Shown piece by piece: positions 1 to 7,944 of a DNA stretch of 57,163 nucleotides. The translations under genes and the position numbers were made by a program. The notes beneath the pieces are model-generated. The model was not told the origin of the DNA. It did not search any database and saw only the letters and a list, made by a program, of their open reading frames with translations. The stretch is taken from NCBI GenBank assembly GCA_021775805.1, contig JAJFHD010000028.1, positions 1-57,163 on the forward strand. The letters run 5' to 3'. The stretch's first letter is position 1. Each line of letters begins with the position of its first letter. Source of the stretch: Alphaproteobacteria bacterium (GTDB taxonomy: Bacteria; Pseudomonadota; Alphaproteobacteria; Rhizobiales; JAJFHC01).

Positions 1-65
1 TAAAATCCCCATAGAACCTGCTGCACCGCGCGTGCACCACATTCCGCGATTTCGTGCATTGGCGC

Positions 66-128
66 TTCTCCGACACCGTTCAAGGACGAGTGCCAACAAC
101 TCACGCCGCAACAAACGGTGTCCGAGAA
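66..128. repeat. Inverted repeat with 15-bp arms
   Basis: The arm TTCTCCGACACCGTT at 66-80 is the reverse complement, with one mismatch, of AACGGTGTCCGAGAA at 114-128. The 33-bp spacer has no gene. It lies downstream of the leftward gene that ends at 193, so it could form a transcript-end hairpin, but there is no T-run and its role is unknown. Confidence 0.5.
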
Positions 129-192
129 ACCTGCACAAAAGGAGAAGTAAATTCTGTCCTCAGTGGAGAGCGGCTTGTGTGAATTTGAACAC

Positions 193-732
193 CTAGTTGA
201 GAGAAACTAGGCGCGTATCAGTGAAGTTGGCAAGAGGGTCGTCGTTTTCCAGGCCAGAGGCAAACGATACAGTCGATTTGCCGTTTTTGAAGCAAACTTG
301 AAGCATCATGAACTGGTCCATTATTGGCACGACACCCGGTGCTGTTTGGATTCGTCCAAGCCGATACCGGATGCACCTGTCGTGCCATTCGGTATTGCCA
401 TACTGCTCCAAGACCCGATCATCACCGAGCAATTCGTCGGGAAGACCAAGTACTGACAAAACCCGTTCAAACGTGGGTTTGGGCTCTGAATTAGTGAAAC
501 GCATAACCGAAGCGCTCAATTCAAGGCGCGTGCCGCTTTCCAATAGCCGTCGATACTCGTCCGATGTCATGCCTTGAGCAGACCACTTATCCTTGATCTC
601 CTCTTCCGATGCAGGCGGACTGAAAGCACCGCGAATCGATGGCGATAGTTCGGACCACATTTGCCAAGCTAACACGCCGATCACAACCGCAAGCGCAACA
701 ACGACTAACGATATCCAACTCCAGATCGACAT
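193..732 (-). CDS. Hypothetical membrane-anchored protein
   Basis: I do not recognise this protein. It has about 179 residues. The first 25 or so form one strongly hydrophobic segment after a short N-terminus, so the protein is probably anchored in the inner membrane with a soluble C-terminal part of about 150 residues. The start at 732 is preferred over the ATG at 738 because an AAGGA sequence lies five bases before it; the upstream ATG has no room for a ribosome site. The stretch around it looks less GC-rich than the rest of the window. No operon partner is evident: the next gene (936-1370) is on the same strand but about 200 bases upstream. Confidence 0.55.
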   Translation of the reverse strand: MSIWSWISLVVVALAVVIGVLAWQMWSELSPSIRGAFSPPASEEEIKDKWSAQGMTSDEYRRLLESGTRLELSASVMRFTNSEPKPTFERVLSVLGLPDELLGDDRVLEQYGNTEWHDRCIRYRLGRIQTAPGVVPIMDQFMMLQVCFKNGKSTVSFASGLENDDPLANFTDTRLVSLN

Positions 733-935
733 TGCCATCCTTTCAATGATAGCGAGCGTCCGCCTGTGATAGCTTCAAGATCAGTTAGGAACAACATCTC
801 CAGAACTGAGGAACTGATGGCGTCTGGACTGGGTCACTTTCTGCCGATCAAAGCATCCAGCATGTTTCGCAGCTAAATGCCATTATCTGTCATATCGCTT
901 AGATTAAAAATCGTCAGCGGTAAAACCAGAGATCA

Positions 936-1370
936 CTACATTTGGTCAGTTTCTTCAATTGGATTAGGAGGGCTCGCAAACCGGCCAGAACTGTGTCCAT
1001 CTCGAATCTCGTCGATAAAATACTGAATCGTCCAGCCAAGCTCATCTTGGTTACACCAATACTCGACGATCTCTCCAAATTTGGAGAAGGTCGACCGATT
1101 GAATCCCTCTTCGATGTCGTTGTACCAAAGAACTCTGTTCCCAATCACACCGACAACCCAAAAACCGTCACCCACGTCACCCCAAGGAAATTGCTTCCAT
1201 TTTGCCGGTGCAATTTGAACTACGTCCCACAATCGTTTTTGTTCCTGAGTCATCCGGTCGCGGGACTCAGTCATCAGATCCCAGACTTCTTCTTCAGAAA
1301 TTGGTTTCCTGTCCAATGTCAGTACTCCAGAACTGGGCCGCGGCTTTCGCGAAAACTCAAATATGGACAA
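936..1370 (-). CDS. Hypothetical protein, start uncertain
   Basis: This is an unrecognised soluble protein of up to 144 residues, rich in tryptophan, acidic residues and aromatic residues. Its composition (WKQFPWGDVGDGFWVVG, then an acidic tail) looks like a folded cytoplasmic protein, perhaps of the small immunity or SMI1/KNR4-like sort, but no family motif is clear. The only upstream start is a TTG at 1370 with no visible ribosome site, and a stop codon lies a few codons further upstream. The true start may be internal, or the gene may be decayed. It shares lower GC with its neighbour at 193-732. Confidence 0.4.
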   Translation of the reverse strand: MSIFEFSRKPRPSSGVLTLDRKPISEEEVWDLMTESRDRMTQEQKRLWDVVQIAPAKWKQFPWGDVGDGFWVVGVIGNRVLWYNDIEEGFNRSTFSKFGEIVEYWCNQDELGWTIQYFIDEIRDGHSSGRFASPPNPIEETDQM

Positions 1371-1595
1371 GCCAATTTGAAATTACTAACAACTTCCGCT
1401 GTGGGTCACAAATGCCCCTAGTGGCAATGGCAGCTTTCGAGGGTAAAGCTGTCGTCCATCTGGGTGATTTCAGAAGACCGGGATGAGCTCGAACCGGACG
1501 TTGCCGCGGTTCAATTTAGTGGATCCTGACCTAAACAGATCAAGATGAATCCAATTGAGCGCGATCTACTCTAAGTATATTCGGGGCGCCAATTC

Positions 1596-2423
1596 TCAGT
1601 AATTCCGCCGCTTTTTTGCACCATCGTAGAGAATGTCCGCCCAACTTTGGTTGACCTGATCCCTTGCGGCCAGATCCTCCGGCGCCATGTCCACTTGCGG
1701 GCGTCCGACCAGATCAAAATTGCCAAACGGATCGTTGCCGCGGATAAGCTGTACGGCGGACCGTTTGATGGTCTGGCGGACGTGAGGCGGCATGTAGGGC
1801 TGGATGACAAAGCCGATGCGCCGGTCATTGCTTCGGTTGGGCTGTGAACTGTGGATCACCCGTGCGCTGTGTATCGACATCTGCCCCGGGCGCAGGGTCA
1901 GGGAAACTGCGGTTGAGTCGTCAACGTTCTGCACCTCCTGGCCGCGAGTCAGGATGTTCTGCTCGCCGAACGTATCGTCGTGCTCCTTGATTTCCCCATG
2001 GCTGCCGGGGATCATCTGCATGCAGCCGCTCTCCTCGTTGCTGTGGGACAGCGCGACCCAGGCCGTAATGCCCACATGTGGCTCAAGTCCCATGTAGCGG
2101 GCATCCTGATGCCAGCTGACAAAGCCCGGATCAAGAGGCTCCTTGATGAACAGCACCGTGCCATAGTTCAGGATATCCGGCCCGATCAGGTCTTCGACGG
2201 CATCGACAAGGGTGGCGTTGTGCACGATCTCATCCAGGCATGTCAGATTCAGATGTGCGTTGTTGCGCGCGGCACCTTCAAAGGCTTCGGGCCATTTTGC
2301 TTCGGCAGATTCAAGTTCCGCGCGCAGCCGTAGCGCCTCGTCCTCGGTGAAAACGTCAATTGGCGACACGAAGCCGTCCCGTTGGAAGGCCTCAATTTGC
2401 GCGTCTGTCAGTTTCTTGCCCAT
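1596..2423 (-). CDS. Phytanoyl-CoA dioxygenase (PhyH) family oxygenase
   Basis: This is a 275-residue Fe(II)/2-oxoglutarate-type oxygenase of the PhyH family. The metal site is visible as the H-x-D in VSWHQDARYMGL near residue 105 and a distal His in RVIHSSQPNRS, followed by an Arg that would bind 2-oxoglutarate. GCMQMIPGSH is typical of the family. The start is supported by a GGAGG seven bases before the ATG. It lies 30 bases behind the M24 hydrolase-like gene on the same strand, so the two are probably co-transcribed. The diagnostic ectoine hydroxylase signature (FxWHSDFETWHxEDG) is absent, so this is not EctD. The substrate is unknown. Confidence 0.85.
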   Translation of the reverse strand: MGKKLTDAQIEAFQRDGFVSPIDVFTEDEALRLRAELESAEAKWPEAFEGAARNNAHLNLTCLDEIVHNATLVDAVEDLIGPDILNYGTVLFIKEPLDPGFVSWHQDARYMGLEPHVGITAWVALSHSNEESGCMQMIPGSHGEIKEHDDTFGEQNILTRGQEVQNVDDSTAVSLTLRPGQMSIHSARVIHSSQPNRSNDRRIGFVIQPYMPPHVRQTIKRSAVQLIRGNDPFGNFDLVGRPQVDMAPEDLAARDQVNQSWADILYDGAKKRRNY

Positions 2424-2453
2424 CCTGAAACCTCCAAATCTGGCTGATTGCGC

Positions 2454-3629
2454 TTAGGCATCGATGATGAACACTTCACGGGGGAATTGTGTCAGGCATA
2501 GCGCATCGTTTTCGCGGACATGGATGGTTTCACTCAGTTCCATGCCCCATCCGTCCATCCACATGCCCAGAATAATATGCACAACCGCGTTCTCAGGCAG
2601 CGCCGTGCGGTCGTCGGGGCGGAAGCTGATGGTGTGTTCGCCCCAGTCGGGGGCGTAACCGACACCGATCGAGTAACCGATCCGGCTCTTTTTCTCCAAG
2701 CCATACTGATCGAGGACCGTCTGCCAGGCGGCATGGACATCGCAGCATTGCGCGCCGGCCTTCATGGCCTTGAGAACTTCATTCATTCCTTCGTCGACCG
2801 CCTTGGCGGTGTTCAGCAGGGTCCTGGGCGGTTCACCGATGTGGACCGTGCGGGCCAGCCCGGCATTGTACCGCTTGCGGCACCCGCCCAGCTCGAAGGC
2901 GATGGTCTGATCGCGTTCAAACGGGGCATCGGTCCACATCGGGTGAGCGGTTGAAGCGGCTTCGCCGGCCAGCACGAGGGGGTGCAGGGCCGTCATGTCA
3001 CCGCCGAAGTCAGGCGTTCCGCGTATTTGCGCTGCAACAATTTCAGACATCAGATCGCACTGCCGCACACCCGGCCGCACACCGTCATAAGCCGTCTGCA
3101 TTGCCCGGCCTGCAATGACGGAAGCTTTCTGCAGCATGGCGATCTCCGCCGGGCTTTTGGTCAGGCGCTGCCAGCTCACTAGCAGTCCGCAATCTGCCCA
3201 TGTGCTGCCCGGCAGTCGTGCCTTGAGGTGACCGACTGCTGCAGGGGACAGGAAGTAGACATCGCTTTCATAGCCAACGCGCTTGCCGTCCAGGCCTCTT
3301 GACTTCATCCAGTCGCCCATGAACTGGGCCGGGTGCGCATCGGGTTGCTGCACGAGCGTCTCGGGGAAAGGGATCACCTGTTCATCGGAGAGATAGGTCG
3401 TGAAGGCGGCAGCACCGGCATCCATCTCGCGGCCAATCCAGGTCGGATCGCAGTCCAAGCCCACGACCATGATCTGTGGCGTATAGAAGGACCACGCGTC
3501 ATAACCGGTCAGCCAGTTGACATTGGCAGGATCCCCGATCACGAGCACATCGAGACCGCGACCCTCCATGGCCTTGCGGACACGGGTCAAGCGATCCGCG
3601 TATTCGTCGCGGGAAAATGGAGGGGCCAT
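2454..3629 (-). CDS. M24 (creatinase/ectoine hydrolase-like) family protein
   Basis: This 391-residue protein has the two-domain layout of the M24 family: an N-terminal creatinase domain (about 1-150) and a C-terminal pita-bread domain. NVNWLTGYDAWSFYTPQ and GYSIGVGYAPDWGEHT closely resemble ectoine hydrolase (DoeA/EutD)-type members. The positions that carry metal-binding aspartates in aminopeptidases are changed: FELGG replaces the usual DxG, and YNAGLARTVHIG has Ala in place of Asp. The enzyme is therefore probably a metal-independent amidinohydrolase-like or lactam-opening enzyme, not a peptidase. It is followed after 30 bases by the PhyH gene, which suggests a shared catabolic job. Ectoine hydrolase activity is possible but not proven by the context, since no eutBCE or doeB partners are present. 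Confidence 0.8.
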   Translation of the reverse strand: MAPPFSRDEYADRLTRVRKAMEGRGLDVLVIGDPANVNWLTGYDAWSFYTPQIMVVGLDCDPTWIGREMDAGAAAFTTYLSDEQVIPFPETLVQQPDAHPAQFMGDWMKSRGLDGKRVGYESDVYFLSPAAVGHLKARLPGSTWADCGLLVSWQRLTKSPAEIAMLQKASVIAGRAMQTAYDGVRPGVRQCDLMSEIVAAQIRGTPDFGGDMTALHPLVLAGEAASTAHPMWTDAPFERDQTIAFELGGCRKRYNAGLARTVHIGEPPRTLLNTAKAVDEGMNEVLKAMKAGAQCCDVHAAWQTVLDQYGLEKKSRIGYSIGVGYAPDWGEHTISFRPDDRTALPENAVVHIILGMWMDGWGMELSETIHVRENDALCLTQFPREVFIIDA

Positions 3630-3860
3630 GATCTACTTCTCGTCCTGATGCTCGATTATCGACGTGTATCCGTTTGACCAGTCGAGAGGCATCCGGATTT
3701 CGTAGGCGTCCTCACGCACATATCTTGTCGCTTGCCTCAGGACAACTGTTTTGTAATTCGATGTCGGGTTGGCGACGGGCGTGTAAGCTATTGCATCGCA
3801 GGCCGCGCAGGTGACGACCAGAACCGGACGGCGGCCTTCGGCATCTTCGGGGTAACCCGT

Positions 3861-4409
3861 TCAGGCGGTGAGATCACGGCGCAGGACCACCCTCTGGGCC
3901 GGTGCAAATCCGGCCTCGCCAAGATAGCCGATCAGACCGACATCGTTCCAGTCGAGTTCGGTGCGGATGTGATCGACCCGCAGTATCGCAAGATTGGCAA
4001 TCAACTGAGACATCAGGGCCTGACCGACACCGCGTCCGCGGTATCCCGGATCGACGCCAATGGTATCCATGACCGCTTCCGGACCCGTGTGGCCAAACTC
4101 ACCATAGTCAACCCGGGCCATGATGAAGCCGACAGGCCGACCATCCTGTTCTGCGACCAAAGAAACCCGGACTCCGGATTCACGCAATGCCTCGCGCTGT
4201 TTGCGGGCGTAGTAGGCGGACCGGTCTTGTCCTGTCGCCCTGCGGTCAATGGCAATCAGAGCATCAAGGTCGGCATCGGTCATGGAACGCACAGGCACAC
4301 GATCGCGCGAAAGGGCTTCGAAGTCGTCACCGTCCGGTGAGCTGTAGTCAACTTCGTCCGGCTGGTCGACATTGGTCGGGATGATGGGGGGTGCTGCTGC
4401 AGATGGCAC
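3861..4409 (-). CDS. GNAT family N-acetyltransferase (second of a tandem pair)
   Basis: This is a 182-residue GNAT enzyme. The N-terminal 40 residues are low-complexity and acidic; the acetyltransferase core follows, with the acetyl-CoA loop IGVDPGYRGRGVGQAL near residue 120. It starts with GTG, supported by GGAGG seven bases upstream. It is homologous to the next gene upstream (4438-4911) and more distantly to the GNAT at 11993-12487: all share a D-x(4)-G helix entry and, in the tandem pair, a GEFG...DxIGVDPGY block. It is probably a duplicate in the hemerythrin operon. Acetylation of either a small aromatic amine (as by BadL) or a protein such as the CoA ligase at 13552 is conceivable; neither is shown. 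Confidence 0.85.
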   Translation of the reverse strand: MPSAAAPPIIPTNVDQPDEVDYSSPDGDDFEALSRDRVPVRSMTDADLDALIAIDRRATGQDRSAYYARKQREALRESGVRVSLVAEQDGRPVGFIMARVDYGEFGHTGPEAVMDTIGVDPGYRGRGVGQALMSQLIANLAILRVDHIRTELDWNDVGLIGYLGEAGFAPAQRVVLRRDLTA

Positions 4410-4437
4410 GGCTGTTCCTCCTGGATAGATTGGGCCG

Positions 4438-4911
4438 TCAAGAGATGTGTGTGTCAGTTGGGCGTGTCAGGACGACGCGCGGTGCCATGGAAAAGCCGGC
4501 ACCGGCAAAAAATCCGAGCAGGTCCTGATTCGCCCACTCGACCTGACTGGTCAGTTCACTGACGCCCTTGTGGCGCAGTATGTCCTCTACCGCCGCAAGC
4601 AACTGGCGGCCGATCATTTTGCCCTGGTAACCGGGATCGACACCGATGGCGTCCAATGCGGCCCGAGCGCCGGGTTTGCCGAATTCGCCGTCGACAAGTC
4701 TGGTGAGGGCGTAGCCCACAAGCCGGCCTTCGTGACGCCGGCCGACATAGATAAAGTCTCCCGGATGTTCGAGGGCGGCAGAGAGCCGCTTTTCAAAGAA
4801 GCCGCGCCGGGATGTGCCGCTCAGGGCTTGGTCGATGGCGACGACCGCGTCGAGGTCTTCGGCACGCAGTGGTGTGATGTCGCCTTCCAGGGCCGGTGTT
4901 GTTTCAGTCAT
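4438..4911 (-). CDS. GNAT family N-acetyltransferase (first of a tandem pair)
   Basis: This is a 157-residue GNAT enzyme with the core acetyl-CoA motif IGVDPGYQGKMIGRQLL near residue 92. The ribosome site AGGAGA overlaps the stop codon of the hemerythrin gene (TAGGAG), and the ATG comes nine bases after that stop, so translation is probably coupled. The next GNAT starts 28 bases after its end. Sequence similarity across the whole length to the following gene indicates a tandem duplication. The acceptor substrate is unknown; the operon is preceded by palindrome site A and so probably belongs to the phenolic-acid regulon. Confidence 0.85.
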   Translation of the reverse strand: MTETTPALEGDITPLRAEDLDAVVAIDQALSGTSRRGFFEKRLSAALEHPGDFIYVGRRHEGRLVGYALTRLVDGEFGKPGARAALDAIGVDPGYQGKMIGRQLLAAVEDILRHKGVSELTSQVEWANQDLLGFFAGAGFSMAPRVVLTRPTDTHIS

Positions 4912-4920
4912 GATGTTCTC

Positions 4921-5418
4921 CTAGACGTCGCTGTAATTCTCCGACAATTCAAGATCCGTTTCCGGATCGAGCAGTTCTTCGAGTATCGGCAGGAGCGCCA
5001 TTTCCTCCTTCTGGATATGGGCCAGCATGCGTTCGATCAGTTCTCCGGCATGGGTCTTGAACTGGAGCCAGCTGTGTTCGGAAAATCCCTCGACGAGGGC
5101 GGTTCGGGCAAGGGCGGATACCTGCTCTCCCACAGGCAGGATGGCATGGTGCTCGTCGCGCAGGTGTTCGCCGATTTCGATGTCACCCATGTCGGCCAGC
5201 CGTGTGAACAGTTCGTTCTCCTCAAAGGCAAAATGATCGCGCACTTCCTGCTCGATTGCGGCTGCGGCTTGCTCCAGGGTTGCTTTTGTCGCCGAGTCGT
5301 TGGTGTTCGGTAAGTTGCGTTTCGCCCGGGCGATCAGGTCCTCCAGGCTTTCGATCATCGCCAAGGTGGCACGGTGGTCCTCATGCAGAAGCTGTGCGGT
5401 GCGCCTGGAAAATTGCAT
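4921..5418 (-). CDS. Hemerythrin HHE domain protein
   Basis: This is a 165-residue four-helix protein of the hemerythrin/HHE cation-binding class. Di-iron ligands can be placed in HEDHRAT near residue 13, DHFAFEENELF, RDEHHAIL and HIQKEEMALLPILEELL, in the usual order H..HxxxE..H..HxxxE. The ATG at 5418 is chosen over the upstream TTG because AGGA precedes it at a good distance and the conserved domain begins immediately after. Such proteins bind O2 or NO or serve as iron/redox sensors. It heads an operon with two GNAT genes, and palindrome site A lies 46 bases upstream of its start. A role in protecting oxygen- or NO-sensitive reductases is an inference from that context. Confidence 0.85.
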   Translation of the reverse strand: MQFSRRTAQLLHEDHRATLAMIESLEDLIARAKRNLPNTNDSATKATLEQAAAAIEQEVRDHFAFEENELFTRLADMGDIEIGEHLRDEHHAILPVGEQVSALARTALVEGFSEHSWLQFKTHAGELIERMLAHIQKEEMALLPILEELLDPETDLELSENYSDV

Positions 5419-5463
5419 CAGGTTGTCCTTCTGTTGGAGGAGTCGGTCCAACTTCTAAATATG

Positions 5464-5481
5464 TATTTAAGTACCTTAATA
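5464..5481. promoter_or_regulatory. Palindromic operator candidate, site A
   Basis: The 18-bp sequence TATTT-AA-GTAC-CT-TAATA matches two other sites in the window (11774-11791 and 13456-13473) and the palindromic scheme TATTA-N2-GTAC-N2-TAATA with one change. It lies in the AT-rich leader 46 bases upstream of the hemerythrin start, in the only intergenic gap of that operon. I infer that it is the binding site of the Rrf2/BadM-like regulator encoded at 12518-12997. Confidence 0.65.
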
Positions 5482-5546
5482 CGAATTTAAACACATCGCA
5501 ATAGAAACTGAGCGGCGATGTTGGTGCCGGAGAAATGCCGGATCGG

Positions 5547-6110
5547 CTAAAGGCGTGGATCCGCTTGAACCGGAAGCCACATCTCCAGCCAGCGGTTGAC
5601 TGCCGGATCATCGGGACTGAAAATGTCACTGGTAGTGCCACAAAAGTTGTTCCAGGAATCGACCCGGCCGGAACTGAGGCCCACGAGAACGGGTATGCCG
5701 CGATCGACAGCTTCCACGATCGGACTGCGCAAGCCGCGCCCCTCGGATTCCAGTTTGCCGAACTTGTTGAGGATCAATATGTCGGCGCCGTTCTGCAGCG
5801 AGTCTTCGACCCTTTGGGCGATGACGTCCAGTGCGACGTCGTCCAGACGGCAGGCTTGGGATCCTGGCCCAAGATCCTGTGACATGGGATAAACGGTTGA
5901 TGTCGACAGGTCTTCGAGAAACAGATCGCAGCGGCCCTCGCCGGGCGACGCCATGTGAGCGCGAAGGGCACCTGCCAAACGATGGCCGCGCCGTTTAAGG
6001 CGGGATGCGATTTTTTGCAACGCCCGGTCAACCGTGGTGCCGTCTGGATGTGCGAGGGCTGCTATCGGGCAAGCCCCGGCGAGGCTGTCTTCCCAGGAGT
6101 TTGAACTCAT
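5547..6110 (-). CDS. DUF2478 family protein (molybdenum-linked NTPase-like)
   Basis: This 187-residue protein matches the DUF2478 family, whose best marker LILNKFGKLESEGRGLR lies in the C-terminal half, followed by a predicted beta strand (GIPVLVGL). Members are often encoded beside molybdenum-cofactor or molybdate genes and resemble THEP1-like NTPases; the biochemical role is not established. Here it sits directly behind the molybdenum-containing 4-hydroxybenzoyl-CoA reductase operon but is separated from it by 290 bases that contain an FNR-type box, so it may have its own promoter. The ATG at 6110 is preferred to an upstream extension because the family-like sequence begins there. Confidence 0.8.
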   Translation of the reverse strand: MSSNSWEDSLAGACPIAALAHPDGTTVDRALQKIASRLKRRGHRLAGALRAHMASPGEGRCDLFLEDLSTSTVYPMSQDLGPGSQACRLDDVALDVIAQRVEDSLQNGADILILNKFGKLESEGRGLRSPIVEAVDRGIPVLVGLSSGRVDSWNNFCGTTSDIFSPDDPAVNRWLEMWLPVQADPRL

Positions 6111-6253
6111 GTGCTGTTCCAGTTCTCGGGCAACCGACGCGCTTTGTCCAGGCGTGTCCAGGATTGAGCAACGATCGAGACATGCCTTTCCGGCGGCCAA
6201 CCGCGGCACACCCCGGCAATCCAGAACCTTACCGTTCAGCGTGTCGGTGAGGT

Positions 6254-6267
6254 TTGATCTAGGTCAT
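6254..6267 (-). promoter_or_regulatory. FNR/CRP-family binding site candidate
   Basis: TTGAT-CTAG-GTCAT differs at one base from the symmetric FNR/DNR/NnrR pattern TTGAT-N4-RTCAA. It lies about 150 bases upstream of the DUF2478 start, in the 290-base gap behind the membrane protein gene. It would fit oxygen- or NO-responsive expression of DUF2478. No FNR-type regulator gene is present in the window. Confidence 0.45.
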
Positions 6268-6400
6268 GGCCGGAGCATTCCAACGTGACCTTCGTTCCGG
6301 CGGAGAGTATCGGTCCTGACCTTGTCGGCGTCGGGCCCGACCAAAGCAAAACCCGCACATGGTCCTCGGTGGTTAACGGGACAAACGGGGGGACGCCCCT

Positions 6401-7687
6401 TCATGGGTGCCGGACCGCCGCGAAACCGGATGTTGCTCTAACCACAACCTGGCCCGTAAAAGCGGCAAATGCCAAAGCGCCGGCGATGCCGAAAACGCTG
6501 CCTAGCTGGATCAGGATGGTCGTATCCGTGACAATGCCGGCCGAGCACAGAACGACCGCGGATAGATGACAGCCCGCATGAATCCTGAGAGGAAGATCAG
6601 CGGTCAACTCCGACAGCAGAGCCGGTTTACCGCCTGAACCGGCGGCGTGCATGGAAGCCAGGAACGGCAGTATCCGCTGCAGGATGCCTGTCAGGAAGGT
6701 TAGAAGCCAACCGGCCAGTAAGACAAAACCGAATAGCGCAGCCCCGTGGGGGACCGGTGCTTCTAGAGAGAGGGCAAGGCCAAGCCCGAGGCACAGCACA
6801 AGGGCTGCCCAGGACAACTTGACAAGAACAAACGACAAGCCGAGGCGTTTGCGCATGCCGGTCCGCAGCGCTTCGCGCATGAGCCACAGATAGATACCGC
6901 TGGCGCCAAGACCGATGACCGACGCCACGGCGAGGCCGATCGGTTGACCGGTTGCGGCCGCGGCGGCGGCCAATACAACCGACGTGACGGCGAGGCAGAA
7001 TTTTGACCATGCCGGGCGTGCCGGCAGGGTGCGCGAGAGGGCAAACATCGGGATCAGAACATGGCTGAAGCCAAGGACGAGAAGGCCCATGAAGCCAAAT
7101 CCGGCAAGGACCAGATGGGCCAGTCCTATCGACTGATGGTCTAGGAGAAATCCGGTGTCATAGTCGGCAATCAGGGCGATACCCAGCCCGGCGAAGAAGA
7201 CCAGCGAGACAATCGCCCCCCAACCGTGGGCGGCGACGACCGGCAGGTCGCGCGCACGGAGCAGATTGTCGGCCACGACAATGGCAAAGACTGCCAGGCT
7301 GACGGTGGCACCGCCTGCACCCAGATACATCGTCAGCGCATTGCCGGCTGCCATGCCATGGGCGAGGGCGGCAGTGCCAAGGGCGAGGAACCAGAAACTG
7401 AGACGCGTAGGCCATGTCTTCGTCAGCGGCCGGCGTGTGGCAACGGGCAGCAGCTGGAAGGCCGCCCCCATGGCGGTCATGACCAGGACGCCGAGGGTCA
7501 GCAGATGAATTGCCGCCAGAACCATACCCGGGCCGCCGGAGAACACGGCAAGCTCATCGGCGGCGGCGAGCAGAACCGACCATGCCAGGACATGAAAACC
7601 GGCGGCGGCGGCAAAGTAGCGGAACGGAATCGATGCCGGCAACAACCGGCTCTTGGCACCGCCCAGGAAACTTGCCGCCAGTGTCAT
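6401..7687 (-). CDS. Polytopic membrane protein, NnrS/heme-copper-oxidase-like
   Basis: This is a 428-residue protein with about twelve hydrophobic segments. Histidines sit inside predicted helices in patterns reminiscent of heme-copper oxidase subunit I and NnrS: IHLLTLGVLVMTAMGAAFQLLP near residue 60, LAHLVLAGFGFMGLLVLGFSHVLIP near residue 195, and RIHAGCHLSAVV near residue 370. These could bind heme or copper. The start codon overlaps the stop of the DUF2249 gene in an ATGA, so the two are translationally coupled. Homologous genes beside DUF2249 occur in denitrifiers. A role in NO handling or anaerobic respiration is likely but unproven. It is distinct from the typical NnrS at 22000-23196. 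Confidence 0.75.
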   Translation of the reverse strand: MTLAASFLGGAKSRLLPASIPFRYFAAAAGFHVLAWSVLLAAADELAVFSGGPGMVLAAIHLLTLGVLVMTAMGAAFQLLPVATRRPLTKTWPTRLSFWFLALGTAALAHGMAAGNALTMYLGAGGATVSLAVFAIVVADNLLRARDLPVVAAHGWGAIVSLVFFAGLGIALIADYDTGFLLDHQSIGLAHLVLAGFGFMGLLVLGFSHVLIPMFALSRTLPARPAWSKFCLAVTSVVLAAAAAATGQPIGLAVASVIGLGASGIYLWLMREALRTGMRKRLGLSFVLVKLSWAALVLCLGLGLALSLEAPVPHGAALFGFVLLAGWLLTFLTGILQRILPFLASMHAAGSGGKPALLSELTADLPLRIHAGCHLSAVVLCSAGIVTDTTILIQLGSVFGIAGALAFAAFTGQVVVRATSGFAAVRHP

Positions 7688-7938
7688 GTCTGCCTCGTCA
7701 GCAGCAGCCTGACCTCGCCTGCCTGCCGGGCGATGATCTCATGGCTCCAGCCGCGCTCGGCCAACTCGGGATAAAGGAATATCGGTTCGCGGTCGTGATG
7801 GACGATCACCCGGTCGTGGGTGTCCGGTTTTGCCAGAAGTGCAAGGATGGCGACCATCGGTTCTGGAGGCGGCAGGCCACGGACATCAATATGCGTGCCG
7901 TCCGTGTCATGCCAATCGCTGGCGAGGGGGTGCGGCAT
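7684..7938 (-). CDS. DUF2249 domain protein
   Basis: This is an 84-residue single-domain protein. The signature IDVRGLPPPEPMVAILALL at residues 17-35 is characteristic of DUF2249, a small alpha/beta TusA-like fold often found with or fused to hemerythrin domains and in NO-responsive operons. It begins six bases after the stop of hcrB and its stop overlaps the next start (ATGA), so it is a member of the reductase operon. Its molecular function is not known; a role in electron or sulfur handling for the reductase, or in NO response, is inference. Confidence 0.85.
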   Translation of the reverse strand: MPHPLASDWHDTDGTHIDVRGLPPPEPMVAILALLAKPDTHDRVIVHHDREPIFLYPELAERGWSHEIIARQAGEVRLLLTRQT

Positions 7939-7944
7939 GATTGA

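Noticed and set aside
1596..2423. Ectoine hydroxylase EctD
   Set aside because: The EctD signature around the metal site is absent and no ectABC genes are nearby.
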